Source: Candidatus Nomurabacteria bacterium (GTDB taxonomy: Bacteria; Patescibacteriota; Minisyncoccia; Phycocordibacterales; UBA9973). From it: a stretch of DNA of 48,792 nucleotides. Shown here piece by piece: positions 36,015 through 45,573 of this stretch. Below the pieces are notes generated by a model. The model was not told the DNA's origin. It saw nothing but the letters and a program-made list of their open reading frames with translations, and did no database searches. The stretch lies in contig JACQGC010000005.1 of assembly GCA_016199805.1 (NCBI GenBank), positions 70,019-118,810 of the forward strand, read 5' to 3'. The position numbers and the translations under genes are program-made. Within the stretch, counting starts at the first letter, position 1. The number at the start of each line of letters is the position of its first letter.

Positions 36015-36037
36015 GACAGAGCCTAAGGCACTGGCTG
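36015..36037 (-). repeat. RAYT-flanking REP-like repeat, right inverted copy
   Basis: GACAGAGCCTAAGGCACTGGCTG; 22/23 match to the inverse of the left copy. Confidence 0.85.
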
Positions 36038-36039
36038 TT

Positions 36040-36588
36040 CTAATTTAGCTGATATTCCCAACCAGGTTTCCAAGCTTTGGCTTTGCGCCAGTCTTCTTTT
36101 AGCGCTTGTTCCCATGTCCTCCCCTTCAACAATACATCAAGAGCCAATTGCGGAGCTTTATGAGCAACTATTGCCACATTTTTTCCATCATAATCTTTTT
36201 TCAAAAATTCTAAAAAGTCAGCCATTCTGGTTTTTACGTCTTCGTAACTTTCCCCTTCCGGAAATCTATTATAAATACATTCCCCTTCGCACATTGGCTC
36301 AATTAAATTTTTAGGACCACCATTCAACTTTCCATAGCTGCATTCACGCAACCTAGAATCAATGACGATGGGTGCCCCTTCTTTAAAAGCCAACTTTGCG
36401 GTATTGAGGGCTCGTTTAAGATCAGAAGAAAATACTACATCAAATTTCCTGTCTTTGATTTTTTCTCTTAATTCTAGGGATTGTTTTACACCCATTTCTG
36501 AAAGTTCCACATCAGACCAACCAGAAGAAATTTCTTTATCTTCATCCGCATCGGCCCCGTGAGCAAAATAAGTTATTTTTACTGACAT
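36040..36588 (-). CDS. Histidine phosphatase superfamily protein
   Basis: ITYFAHGADADEDKEISSGWSDVELSEMGVKQS, VVFSSDLKRALNTAKLAF, VAIVAHKAPQLAL. Confidence 0.8.
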   Translation of the reverse strand: MSVKITYFAHGADADEDKEISSGWSDVELSEMGVKQSLELREKIKDRKFDVVFSSDLKRALNTAKLAFKEGAPIVIDSRLRECSYGKLNGGPKNLIEPMCEGECIYNRFPEGESYEDVKTRMADFLEFLKKDYDGKNVAIVAHKAPQLALDVLLKGRTWEQALKEDWRKAKAWKPGWEYQLN

Positions 36589-36593
36589 AAAAT

Positions 36594-37145
36594 TTATTTA
36601 CTTTTCATTTTTTCATAAAGCATAATGTCGTATTTGCCATCTAGAACCACATCAGACTTAGACACACCGACAATCTCCAGAAAATCAAACAATTTCTCTT
36701 GGATTTTTTTCCTGTCTTCGTGATTTTTATGTTTCACTATCTTTTCTATTTCAATAAATTCTCCTAAATGTTTTACATTATCTAGAACTATCTCCATGTC
36801 TTTATAATTCGTCTTTATCCTCTTTTTATCTACGGGTATAAATTCTTCGTAACCAATCATGTTCAGTATCTGAAGCATCATTTTTCCATCTGATATTTTC
36901 AACTCCCTTTCCAGTGAGTCCTGCCTACTTCCCTGAGAAATTTTCAAAGTAAAAATATATTCATTGTTTTGTTTACGTACTCGAAGGACGGGTACATCAA
37001 AAGGTGAAGGAAAAGGTGTTCCTTTGGGCAAGAAAATGTGATCTACTTGATGCAACTCTTCCCCAAACTTACAACCAAAATCTTTCAACTTTTTCATTAC
37101 GGTCTTTCTGTTTCTTAATTTTGCTTTTATTTCTATTTCGTACAT
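36594..37145 (-). CDS. CYTH-domain protein (CyaB-like), paralog 1
   Basis: MYEIEIKAKLRNRKTVMKKLKDFGC, similar to neighbouring ORF. Confidence 0.8.
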   Translation of the reverse strand: MYEIEIKAKLRNRKTVMKKLKDFGCKFGEELHQVDHIFLPKGTPFPSPFDVPVLRVRKQNNEYIFTLKISQGSRQDSLERELKISDGKMMLQILNMIGYEEFIPVDKKRIKTNYKDMEIVLDNVKHLGEFIEIEKIVKHKNHEDRKKIQEKLFDFLEIVGVSKSDVVLDGKYDIMLYEKMKSK

Positions 37146-37150
37146 AAAAT

Positions 37151-37708
37151 TTATTTTTTCTTTTTCATTCTCTTTTCCCAAAGCATAATTGGGTATTTAC
37201 CTTCATATACTCTGTCCTTTTCTCCTATTCCCAACGTTCCCAGAAAATCAAAAAGTTCTCTTTGAATTTTCTTTCTTTTTTCGGGATTTTTTGCAGTCAC
37301 AATTTTTTCGGCCTCAATAAAATCCCCTAGACCTTTCACTGTGTCTAGAACAATTTCTATGTCTCCGACGTGAGTTTTAATTCTCTTTTTATCAACAATC
37401 GGTATTTCATAAAATTTAATATGCTTAACTATTTCCACCATCATACTCCCGTCCAGTATTTCCAATTCTCTTTCTATGCAGTCTTGTCTGCCGCTTTGTG
37501 TTATTTTGAGAGTAAATAAAACTTTTTCGTTTTCTTTCCTGACACGAAAAACAGGGGTTCCCAAGGGTTCAGGTAAAGGTATCCCTTCCGGCAGGAAAAT
37601 TCTATCAACTTGGTGCAGTTCTTTTGAAAATTTACAACCAAAAGTCTTCAGTCTTTTTATGACTTCTTTTCTGTTCTGTAAGTGGGCTTTTACTTCTACT
37701 TCATACAT
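37151..37708 (-). CDS. CYTH-domain protein (CyaB-like), paralog 2
   Basis: MYEVEVKAHLQNRKEVIKRLKTFGC...VFRVRKENEKVLFTLK. Confidence 0.8.
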   Translation of the reverse strand: MYEVEVKAHLQNRKEVIKRLKTFGCKFSKELHQVDRIFLPEGIPLPEPLGTPVFRVRKENEKVLFTLKITQSGRQDCIERELEILDGSMMVEIVKHIKFYEIPIVDKKRIKTHVGDIEIVLDTVKGLGDFIEAEKIVTAKNPEKRKKIQRELFDFLGTLGIGEKDRVYEGKYPIMLWEKRMKKKK

Positions 37709-37720
37709 ACCACAATACTA

Positions 37721-38803
37721 CTAGAGATTCAGAGCTTTGACTAGTTGCTTTATGAGTCCGACAACCACTGGTGGGGCTAGAAGACTATAAGAATCAAGAC
37801 CTTCGTCGTCTTTGACAATCCAAGGCTCTTCTGTAATGGTTACTTTGTTGGTTTTTTCCTCGCGATTGAAAACATATTTTGGAGTTATTTCGTAATCATC
37901 CACAATTCCGTCTTTGATACTATTTACGGGCACAGCGTTCCTAAGAAGAATTTTTGGGATACCATGCAAAGACATCACCTTGGTAATTAATTTTTCGTCC
38001 AATTCCAAGCGGTCCTTGATGCTTTCAATGCCGGCATTATCCCCTTCCTTACCAACCATTCTCGCGCCATTACATTCCGGATTGTCGCATTTCAAGAAAA
38101 ACTTTCCGGTCTTTTCGTCATAGCCCGCTTCTTTGGTCGGGAAAGTTGTCAGATTTCTGGGTGCCTGGCACACAGGGCAAACTACGCGGTTGCGCATACG
38201 TTCATCTATCACCGATAGAGGTATGCTGATAGCCACAAATATGTCCGGATCTAGACGATAGTTTACTAAATCCCTGAAATACAATGAGTATTGCACTTGA
38301 TCCAAGTCTCTAGGAAAACCATCCAAGAAAATAACCTTGCGGCCAAGTTTGTCGATTTCTCTTTTTACGAGGGCCATAATAAATTCTGTTGGCAAAAGAT
38401 TTTTCTGACTTTTACCTATCAAGGCATCAATGGCCTCGTCGATAGAAATATAACCGCGATAGTGTTGCTCTAGATAATCGGTGATTATTTTTCTTTCTTT
38501 CGGATCTTCAATGATTTTATGCGTTTCGCGAACCAAATCTCCCACAGAGATATGTCCGATTTTATCCGCGCCGAAAATTTCCGCCATCAATTTGGTATAA
38601 GTTCCCTTACCTGAATTTTTCTTTCCAAGAAGATAAGCGATAAAGGTGTTTTCTTTCAAGTATTCTCTTAATTTAGCTATTTCCGGTCCGACTTTCGCTT
38701 CGAAATACTCCTTACGGTCATTTCGGTCGTTAAGGTTAAACTTCTTGGTAACGTCAGGTATTGTGGTTTTTAAAACCGGAAAATCAGTTAATGGTCCTTT
38801 CAT
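37721..38803 (-). CDS. Adenylate kinase-like nucleotide kinase with zinc-binding lid and extensions
   Basis: LLGKKNSGKGTYTKLMAEIF, IFLDGFPRDLDQVQ, CPVC...CDNPEC; likely ATG at 38803, alternative TTG at 38836. Confidence 0.75.
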   Translation of the reverse strand: MKGPLTDFPVLKTTIPDVTKKFNLNDRNDRKEYFEAKVGPEIAKLREYLKENTFIAYLLGKKNSGKGTYTKLMAEIFGADKIGHISVGDLVRETHKIIEDPKERKIITDYLEQHYRGYISIDEAIDALIGKSQKNLLPTEFIMALVKREIDKLGRKVIFLDGFPRDLDQVQYSLYFRDLVNYRLDPDIFVAISIPLSVIDERMRNRVVCPVCQAPRNLTTFPTKEAGYDEKTGKFFLKCDNPECNGARMVGKEGDNAGIESIKDRLELDEKLITKVMSLHGIPKILLRNAVPVNSIKDGIVDDYEITPKYVFNREEKTNKVTITEEPWIVKDDEGLDSYSLLAPPVVVGLIKQLVKALNL

Positions 38804-38886
38804 AAAATTATATAAACTAAAAATGGCTTTCGCCAATATGATAATATGCCTATTCTAACAGAAAAAAGTAATTTTGCAAAATGCAA

Positions 38887-38968
38887 AAAAACCTCATCCC
38901 CCGCCTTCCCCTGGAAATGGGAAGGAGCTGAATTCCCCCTCTCCTTCCAGGAGAGGGTTAGGGTGAGG
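38887..38968. repeat. GC-rich palindromic repeat
   Basis: CCTCATCCCCCGCCTTCCCC...CCCTCTCCTTCCAGGAGAGGGTTAGGGTGAGG. Confidence 0.75.
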
Positions 38969-41737
38969 TTACTCCATCGACTTATACCTCCCCATGATTT
39001 CCGCTTCCACTTCTTCGCGGTCGCGGCCGAATTTTACGTACGAAAGTTGTTTCAAACTGTCTACTATATCCGGGTTGCCCTGCTCGGGAGCCATGGTATG
39101 TAAATTGAACGGTTTGGTGGGCTGACCATTAACCAGCATGCTCATATAGGCATTATAATTGTCCAGCTTGGTGATATCGGAAGCGCTAAATTGTGGTTTG
39201 AATTTCGGCTCCAGGAATGTGGCATCTTCGGTGCCCACACGGAACACGGCAATGGAACCGACGTTGCCAAAGACGGCATTTTTGATATTGTCTTCCAGTT
39301 GGGAAATATACTGATGGGCAATATTGAGCGACAATCTGTATTTGCGAGCTTCCGACAAAATGGAAGCGATGGAATCTGTCGTAACATTTTGGAACTCGTC
39401 GATATAAAGATAAAAATCATTCATAGGCTTCCCAAACATATCCACCCGGGACAGCGCAGCCATTTGTATTTTGCCGACGAGCACGAGACCGATGAGGTTT
39501 GCGTTGATGTCTCCCAGGCGTCCTTTGGAAAGATTCACCAAGAGAATTTTTTTCTCATCCATAATTTTCCTGAAGTTGAAAACGGAATTTTGCTGGAGCA
39601 CCACAGGGCGCATGATGTCGTTTGAGATGAAATTATCAAACTTGGAAGAAATATATGGCACGAAGTTTGCCAAGCTTTGGTCGCCGGTCGTCTGCTCGGC
39701 GGAAATCCAAAACTGCTTGATGATTGGATTCTTGCACTTAGCGAGTTTCATATCGCGGAATTCTTTGTCGGCCAGAATGCGCGTAATCTCTAGCAGTGTG
39801 GAGCCGGACTCCGGGTCTTCCATCACCAAAAAAGCGCTGTTTCGGAAATATTGTTCAAACATCGCTCCGCCGCCCACTTTCATGTCAAAAAGTTTGTTGA
39901 AAATTCCCATCATCTCGTTAACCACGAAAGTTTTCTGCTCGGGGTACTTTGGGTCATACTCCAGCATGTTTAGCCCCATCGGGCGGGCCGTGTATGCCGG
40001 GTCAAAATATATGACATCGTCAATACGCTCCTTGGGGATACGCGACAAGATAGTTTGAATGTCTGTGCCGTGCGGGTCTATATAGCAGCAACCGTCTCCG
40101 TTTCGGATATCCTGCGTTATCATATTGAGCATGATGTTGGTCTTACCGGTACCCGTCTGGCCGATGACATAAAAGTGCCGCATACGGTCTTCGCGAGCCA
40201 TGTGTATATCGGTGTCTTTGCCACGGTAGCTGTTTACCCCTAGCACAATCCCTTGCTGGCCCATTTCAATAGGCGCAGGCGCTATACCGGCTTTGGCTTC
40301 TTTGAGTTGTGGCTGGCTGCCGATACCGACCGGGAAATGGAATACCGAAGACAATTCTTTTAAATTCATCGGCAATATTTTGTCGTTGGAAAATGTGCGG
40401 TAAGAAAAATCGTGGAAAAGTTTCTTTAAGTCTCCCCCGTGCGCTTCTTCAAACACAAAAGAGTTGCTGGCTGCTTCGGAAAACTGGTTGAACGAAGATT
40501 CAATTTCTTTAAGTATGGACTGGGCGCGTTCCCTGGTCTCCCCCGAGGCGATGACCCGGATATTCGCCTTCATGATGGTGCTTTTTATCTTGTTAGCTAT
40601 CTTTTCGGCAGCACCTTCGTCCACGGCCCGCCTGCCTTTCATATATTTTTCCTTCTTTTCGTCTTCTGTTTTTTCTTTATAACCAAAAAGTAAACCCTTG
40701 CCGACTTTCATGAGAGCATGATTGAATTTGTAGAAGTTGTCCGAGGCGTGTTTAACCGAATACCCGTCTTTGATATCGTCTAAAATTTTGTGGAACTCGT
40801 CTATGAATTTATCTCCGGCCGGGGCCACGACAAACTGTATCGCTGCGCCTTCACCGGCAGTTTGTAGCTTGGAGAAAACATTCAATATCGGGCTCATGGG
40901 GTCATGGTCTATGTTTTCGTAAGTTTTTATCGGCATTACTCCCCGCTGGGTAAAAGACGCGTACGCGCCGGCCGAACCTCCCATTTCGTTGAACACATTG
41001 TAATCGTCCTCAACTTCACGGACTTTTGCATTGTGGTAAAAAGATAAAATTTGTTTTTCAAAAAGAGAAAGGTGCTTGTTGGGAATGGCGGCATAGATGA
41101 TGACTTCGTCGTGTTGATTGCCCAGAGCTATCTCCAAGCTGAAATAATTTTCTTTCTCGTTGTTGCGCCCTTCCGATATGGATTGCATGCCGGCATAAAA
41201 TTGTTCCATCGCGCCGATGAATTCCTTGAAGCCTTTTGATTTGTCGGCTTCTTCTGTAGGTGGCGGCAAGGTGATTTCAAAAAGAGTCATATTGAGAGCT
41301 TTATAAATCGGCGTGCCTTCTTTGAAATCCGATATTGCTTGCCCTGTCTTTAAATACTGAATAAGTACGCGGTGAAAATCGTCATCTACGTGCGGGCTGT
41401 TCATGGCCTCCACCACACTAAGCGCGTTGCGTACTCCTTTGGTAATGACAATGCCGAGAAGTTCTTCCATCACGGCGTCATGCGGTTCAGGCTTTAGTTT
41501 AAGTACTATGCCTTCCGCTTCTTTTTTGCCAATGATAGTGTCCTTGTGGACCAAATCTTCCGCCGGCAAATTTTTGTACCCACTGATGACATCTCCGGTC
41601 GCTTTTTCAGTGGCATTTTCAAAATGGCCCAGACCGATGAGTTCTTCTTCCCTCTTGGCTACATGCGCGCGCAAATAATCCAGTTCCTCTTCGGGAGTCT
41701 TGAACTTTGGCATCTCTTTAAAAAAGGATGGTTCCAT
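38969..41737 (-). CDS. HerA/TraG-like ATPase with type IV secretion DNA-binding domain
   Basis: FYVIGQTGTGKTNIMLNMITQDI, YIDPHGTDIQTIL, ILLVNLSKGRLGDINANLIG, FYLYIDEFQNVTTDSIASILSEARKYRLSLNIAHQY. Confidence 0.85.
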   Translation of the reverse strand: MEPSFFKEMPKFKTPEEELDYLRAHVAKREEELIGLGHFENATEKATGDVISGYKNLPAEDLVHKDTIIGKKEAEGIVLKLKPEPHDAVMEELLGIVITKGVRNALSVVEAMNSPHVDDDFHRVLIQYLKTGQAISDFKEGTPIYKALNMTLFEITLPPPTEEADKSKGFKEFIGAMEQFYAGMQSISEGRNNEKENYFSLEIALGNQHDEVIIYAAIPNKHLSLFEKQILSFYHNAKVREVEDDYNVFNEMGGSAGAYASFTQRGVMPIKTYENIDHDPMSPILNVFSKLQTAGEGAAIQFVVAPAGDKFIDEFHKILDDIKDGYSVKHASDNFYKFNHALMKVGKGLLFGYKEKTEDEKKEKYMKGRRAVDEGAAEKIANKIKSTIMKANIRVIASGETRERAQSILKEIESSFNQFSEAASNSFVFEEAHGGDLKKLFHDFSYRTFSNDKILPMNLKELSSVFHFPVGIGSQPQLKEAKAGIAPAPIEMGQQGIVLGVNSYRGKDTDIHMAREDRMRHFYVIGQTGTGKTNIMLNMITQDIRNGDGCCYIDPHGTDIQTILSRIPKERIDDVIYFDPAYTARPMGLNMLEYDPKYPEQKTFVVNEMMGIFNKLFDMKVGGGAMFEQYFRNSAFLVMEDPESGSTLLEITRILADKEFRDMKLAKCKNPIIKQFWISAEQTTGDQSLANFVPYISSKFDNFISNDIMRPVVLQQNSVFNFRKIMDEKKILLVNLSKGRLGDINANLIGLVLVGKIQMAALSRVDMFGKPMNDFYLYIDEFQNVTTDSIASILSEARKYRLSLNIAHQYISQLEDNIKNAVFGNVGSIAVFRVGTEDATFLEPKFKPQFSASDITKLDNYNAYMSMLVNGQPTKPFNLHTMAPEQGNPDIVDSLKQLSYVKFGRDREEVEAEIMGRYKSME

Positions 41738-41861
41738 ATTTTATATTATACACCAAGGGGGCAGCTTTTTGAATTTTGGAGACTTGCGCAGGCTGGCGAG
41801 CCGAGCAGGAGGAATTTTTTAGCAAAAAAATATCTGTGCTCCAAAATTTAAAAACCGACAC

Positions 41862-42632
41862 CTAGACTTTGGTTAAAACTTCTGCATCCCCTTCTGTAAT
41901 CAAAATAGTATGTTCAAAATGAGCACTAGGTTTGCGGTCGGCGGTGCGGAATGTCCAATCGTCTTCATCTATCGTCACGTTTTTGGTGCCCAGGTTTAAC
42001 ATCGGTTCGAGCGCTATCACCATGCCGGGCACGAGCTTTACCCCTTTGCCTTTCTTGCCGAAATTCGGGATAAACGGGTCTTCGTGAATGTGTTTGCCTA
42101 CCCCGTGCCCAGCCAGGACCTCCACGATACCGTATCTGCCCTGCGAATGAATAAAGCTCTCTATAGCTTCCCCAATATCTCCTGTTGTATTGCCTCCCCG
42201 GGCCGCATCTATGCCTACTTGGAGAGCTTGCTCGGTGACGCTCATGAGCTTTGAGATTTTTTCATCGACTTTGCCCACGGGCGCAGTCAAAGCCATATCT
42301 GTGAAAAGTCCTTTGTGTTTTATTCCCAAATCAATGGAAACGATATCACCCTCTTTTAAAATTCGGTTTTTCTTTGGAATACCGTGCACCACTTCGTCGT
42401 TGACCGACACGCAAAGCGCCGCCGGGAAAGGAGTACTCGCGCCCTCGGGGCGATAATTTAAAAATGCGGGAGTGTCCCCCATCTCGCGTATCAATTTCTC
42501 CGCGTAAGTATCCAAATCTTTGGTGGAAACGCCGGGCTTGATGATGTCGCGGACAGCGTAAAGCACCGAAGCCAAATGCTTCCCGCCTTCGCGAATTATT
42601 TCTATTTCTTCGGGTGTTTTGATGATAATCAT
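41862..42632 (-). CDS. map: Methionine aminopeptidase type I
   Basis: PAFLNYRPEGASTPFPAALCVSVNDEVVHGIP, DIVSIDLGIKHKGLFTDMALT, GHGVGKHIHEDPFIPNF. Confidence 0.95.
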   Translation of the reverse strand: MIIIKTPEEIEIIREGGKHLASVLYAVRDIIKPGVSTKDLDTYAEKLIREMGDTPAFLNYRPEGASTPFPAALCVSVNDEVVHGIPKKNRILKEGDIVSIDLGIKHKGLFTDMALTAPVGKVDEKISKLMSVTEQALQVGIDAARGGNTTGDIGEAIESFIHSQGRYGIVEVLAGHGVGKHIHEDPFIPNFGKKGKGVKLVPGMVIALEPMLNLGTKNVTIDEDDWTFRTADRKPSAHFEHTILITEGDAEVLTKV

Positions 42633-43220
42633 TTAATATCCCAAGGCTTTAAAAATATCCTTGTGCACATCTTCTATACTTTGCTCTCCATTGATGGTGA
42701 AAGTTTTATAGTTTTCTTTGTCTTCAAAATAATTCATTGCCGGAACAACGTTGTTCACATACTCGTTAAATCTCGTGGCAATTCCCTCGTCTGTGTCGTC
42801 ATGCCTTCCCCTGAGTTTTAATCTTTTAATGGCTTCTGCTTTTGATATTTCTATATAAATAATTTTTATGTCTTTTCTGTCATAAAATTTCATCATATCC
42901 GCAAAACTCATTGATTGAGCCACGGCCCGAGGATATCCGTCGGCAATTATGTGCTTTTCTGGAGTCAAAAAGGAAATAAAAAGATTAGCCATTATTGCGT
43001 CGGTTAAAAATCCCGGAAGGAGCTCCCCGCGAGAAAGAGGGCCTTTTACCAAGGTGCCGGTATAATTGTCGGACTGTATCATGCTCCGATACTCCTTGCC
43101 CGGGGAAACATAGACGGTTTCTAGCCCATCTTTCTTTTTCAAGTAATCTGTGAGCAATTCTATTTGTGTCCCTTTGCCGGAGCCCACTTGTCCAAAAAAT
43201 ACGAATGTTTGCGGTTGCAT
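42633..43220 (-). CDS. adk: Adenylate kinase
   Basis: FFGQVGSGKGTQIELL, IIADGYPRAVAQS, RLKLRGRHDDTDEGIATRF; secY-adk-map position. Confidence 0.85.
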   Translation of the reverse strand: MQPQTFVFFGQVGSGKGTQIELLTDYLKKKDGLETVYVSPGKEYRSMIQSDNYTGTLVKGPLSRGELLPGFLTDAIMANLFISFLTPEKHIIADGYPRAVAQSMSFADMMKFYDRKDIKIIYIEISKAEAIKRLKLRGRHDDTDEGIATRFNEYVNNVVPAMNYFEDKENYKTFTINGEQSIEDVHKDIFKALGY

Positions 43221-43257
43221 ATATTTTTAGAATACAGGAATTTTGGTCAAAAATCAA

Positions 43258-43318
43258 ATAACCTCATCTTCGCCTTCTCCTCCCCCTAAATGTAGGGGGA
43301 GGTTAGGTAGGGGTATAA
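43258..43318. repeat. GC-rich palindromic repeat between adk and the + strand kinase-like gene
   Basis: CCTCATCTTCGCC..CTCCCCCTAAATGTAGGGGGAGGTTAGG. Confidence 0.7.
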
Positions 43319-43348
43319 TTTTGAGCAGAAACGTGCTTTAATATAAGC

Positions 43349-43945
43349 ATGAAAAAACTTGGCTTTAATATAGTGCTCTTGGGCATGATAGCCTCTGGCA
43401 AAGAAACTCAGGCAAATATTCTGAAAAAGAAATATGCATTAAAATTTATAGAAACAGGGGTATATTCTCGCAATCTCCTAAAAGAGAAAAGTAAAAATGG
43501 CGACTGGGCCAGGCGTACGGCTGGCAAAGGTAAACCCCTACCAACTGCCTTAATGCAAAAATTTTTGGTTAAGGAAATAAACAATAAGCCCAAAAATAAA
43601 GATTTGCTTTTTCTTGGAGGGCCAAGACTGAAACCGGAAGCCCAGCTTGTTAAAAAAATTCTAAATAAAGCAAATCAAGATTTTCTGGTTTTATACATTT
43701 CTTTGCCCGATAAAGAAGTCTACAGGCGTTCCCTTTTACGAAAAGAAGGAAACATGAAAGCGATTTATAAAGTCTTTGATACAAAAAAAATTATTGCAGT
43801 AAGAATTGCCTGGCACAAAGACCAAGTCGGCAAAACGGTAAAATATTTCAAGGGTTTAAATAAACTAAAAATAATAAACGGTAATCAACCGATTCTAAAA
43901 GTTACAAAAGATATTTTGAAGGAGATTGAGAAATACAAAAACTAG
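43349..43945 (+). CDS. NMP-kinase-like P-loop protein with degenerate motifs
   Basis: VLLGMIASGKETQANIL; LLFLGGPRLKPEAQ in place of DGFPR. Confidence 0.7.
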   Translation: MKKLGFNIVLLGMIASGKETQANILKKKYALKFIETGVYSRNLLKEKSKNGDWARRTAGKGKPLPTALMQKFLVKEINNKPKNKDLLFLGGPRLKPEAQLVKKILNKANQDFLVLYISLPDKEVYRRSLLRKEGNMKAIYKVFDTKKIIAVRIAWHKDQVGKTVKYFKGLNKLKIINGNQPILKVTKDILKEIEKYKN

Positions 43946-45213
43946 TACTCCCGCATAGAAACCTGCGCGTCGACTTTTTTGATGAGGTCTAGGACTACCG
44001 AAACCACGATGAGCACCGAGGTGCCACCTAGGGCCAAGGACGTGTCTCCGGTGATGAACTGCATTATGAGTGGCAAAACGGCTATAAAGCCTAGGAATAC
44101 TGCGCCTAGAAGCGTAATTCTGGTCAAAACATTTGAGATATAAGACGAGGTGGATGCGCCCGGGCGAATGCCTGGAATGAACGCGCCGTTTTTTTGCAGG
44201 TTGGTGGAAAGCGCTTCCGGGTCAAAGGTGACCGCCGTATAGAAATACGTAAACATAAATACAAAAATAAAATACAGTACTGCATAGAGTACGGATGTTT
44301 GGGTAAATTTAAGAAGCACACCGGAGATGCTGTGTAAAACAGGATTTGCAAAACGAGCCAGAAATGTTCCAATCATTTGTGGAAAAAGAAGAATAGACAG
44401 CGCGAAAATTATCGGAATAACTCCGGCTTGGTTTACGCGAAGTGGTAAATACGTGGAACCACCGCCATACATCTTCATGCCGCGCACGCGTTTGGCATAA
44501 GTGACAGGTATCGGTCTCTCCGCTTCGGTGACGAGCACAATGCCAGCCAAGATGAGCACTCCGACTACGGCAAATACCAAATATAGAGGAACCTGGGAAA
44601 CATCGAAGGTGAAAATGTGCTGGCTGACCCAAGATGGCAAACGGGAAACTATACCGGCAAAAATAATAAGTGAAACACCGTTACCGATACCAAATTCCGA
44701 CACGAGCTCGCCAATCCACATCAAGAGAACCGAGCCGGCAATGACGATAAATAAATTGGTGATGCGGTCAAAGGCGGTGAGATTAACCAAAATATTTTGC
44801 TTTTCCAAAATATACAAAAGACTGAAACCCTGGATAGCGGCCAAGGGCACAGTGAGTAATCTGCCATATTGAGTAAACCTCTTTCGTCCAGCTTCCCCTT
44901 CTTCGTGGTAAATACGTTTCAAGGAAGGAACCATGATAGTCAGAAGCTGCATGATGATGGAACCGGTGATGTATGGGCCGACACCGAGCATGATGACAGA
45001 CAGAGTGGAAAGTCCGCCGCCGGAGAATATATTTAAGATACCAAAAAATTGGTTGTTGGAAAGAAATCTATTTAGCTCTAGTGTATCAATTCCGGGAATA
45101 GGAATAGCCGCGAGTAATCTGAAAACTACCAAAGCAAAAAGCACGAACAAAACCCGCATACGCAAAGTCTTGTCTGTCCAAATTAATTTTATTTTATTCC
45201 AGAATGAATTCAT
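43942..45213 (-). CDS. secY: Preprotein translocase subunit SecY
   Basis: FRLLAAIPIPGID, ITGSIIMQLLTIMVPSL, multi-TM. Confidence 0.96.
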   Translation of the reverse strand: MNSFWNKIKLIWTDKTLRMRVLFVLFALVVFRLLAAIPIPGIDTLELNRFLSNNQFFGILNIFSGGGLSTLSVIMLGVGPYITGSIIMQLLTIMVPSLKRIYHEEGEAGRKRFTQYGRLLTVPLAAIQGFSLLYILEKQNILVNLTAFDRITNLFIVIAGSVLLMWIGELVSEFGIGNGVSLIIFAGIVSRLPSWVSQHIFTFDVSQVPLYLVFAVVGVLILAGIVLVTEAERPIPVTYAKRVRGMKMYGGGSTYLPLRVNQAGVIPIIFALSILLFPQMIGTFLARFANPVLHSISGVLLKFTQTSVLYAVLYFIFVFMFTYFYTAVTFDPEALSTNLQKNGAFIPGIRPGASTSSYISNVLTRITLLGAVFLGFIAVLPLIMQFITGDTSLALGGTSVLIVVSVVLDLIKKVDAQVSMREY

Positions 45214-45257
45214 AGGTTCTAGGTTTTAGTCACTAGCACCTAGTCGCTAGAAACTAA

Positions 45258-45569
45258 TTACTTAATAATTATGTGCTTTCCTTTGACGCCGAGACGCTTT
45301 CTGATTTCAGAATAACTTTCTCTTTTGTCGCCGACAGAGAGAACTTTATCCAAGGCCAATTTGAAAGGTTTCTTTTTGGATTTGAACTGATATCCGCGGT
45401 TTTTTGGAAGCTTCTTTATGATATCACGAAGTTCCGGTCGGCGCTTGTTGCCGGCACGGGCGGTCTGCCCCTTGCCACCACGGCCCGAAGTCTTGGCATG
45501 TTTGCCTCCTCGGCCCACCAGGCGGTCTCTCTTGTTCTTGTGAACTCTTTTTAAATTATGTATTTGCAT
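45258..45569 (-). CDS. rplO: 50S ribosomal protein L15 (short form)
   Basis: GRGGKHAKTSGRGGKGQTARAGNKRRPELRD; 103 aa. Confidence 0.9.
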   Translation of the reverse strand: MQIHNLKRVHKNKRDRLVGRGGKHAKTSGRGGKGQTARAGNKRRPELRDIIKKLPKNRGYQFKSKKKPFKLALDKVLSVGDKRESYSEIRKRLGVKGKHIIIK

Positions 45570-45573
45570 TAGA

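Noticed and set aside
38846-39103. 85-aa + ORF
   Set aside because: Made largely of the GC-rich palindromic repeat and antisense to the HerA-like gene.
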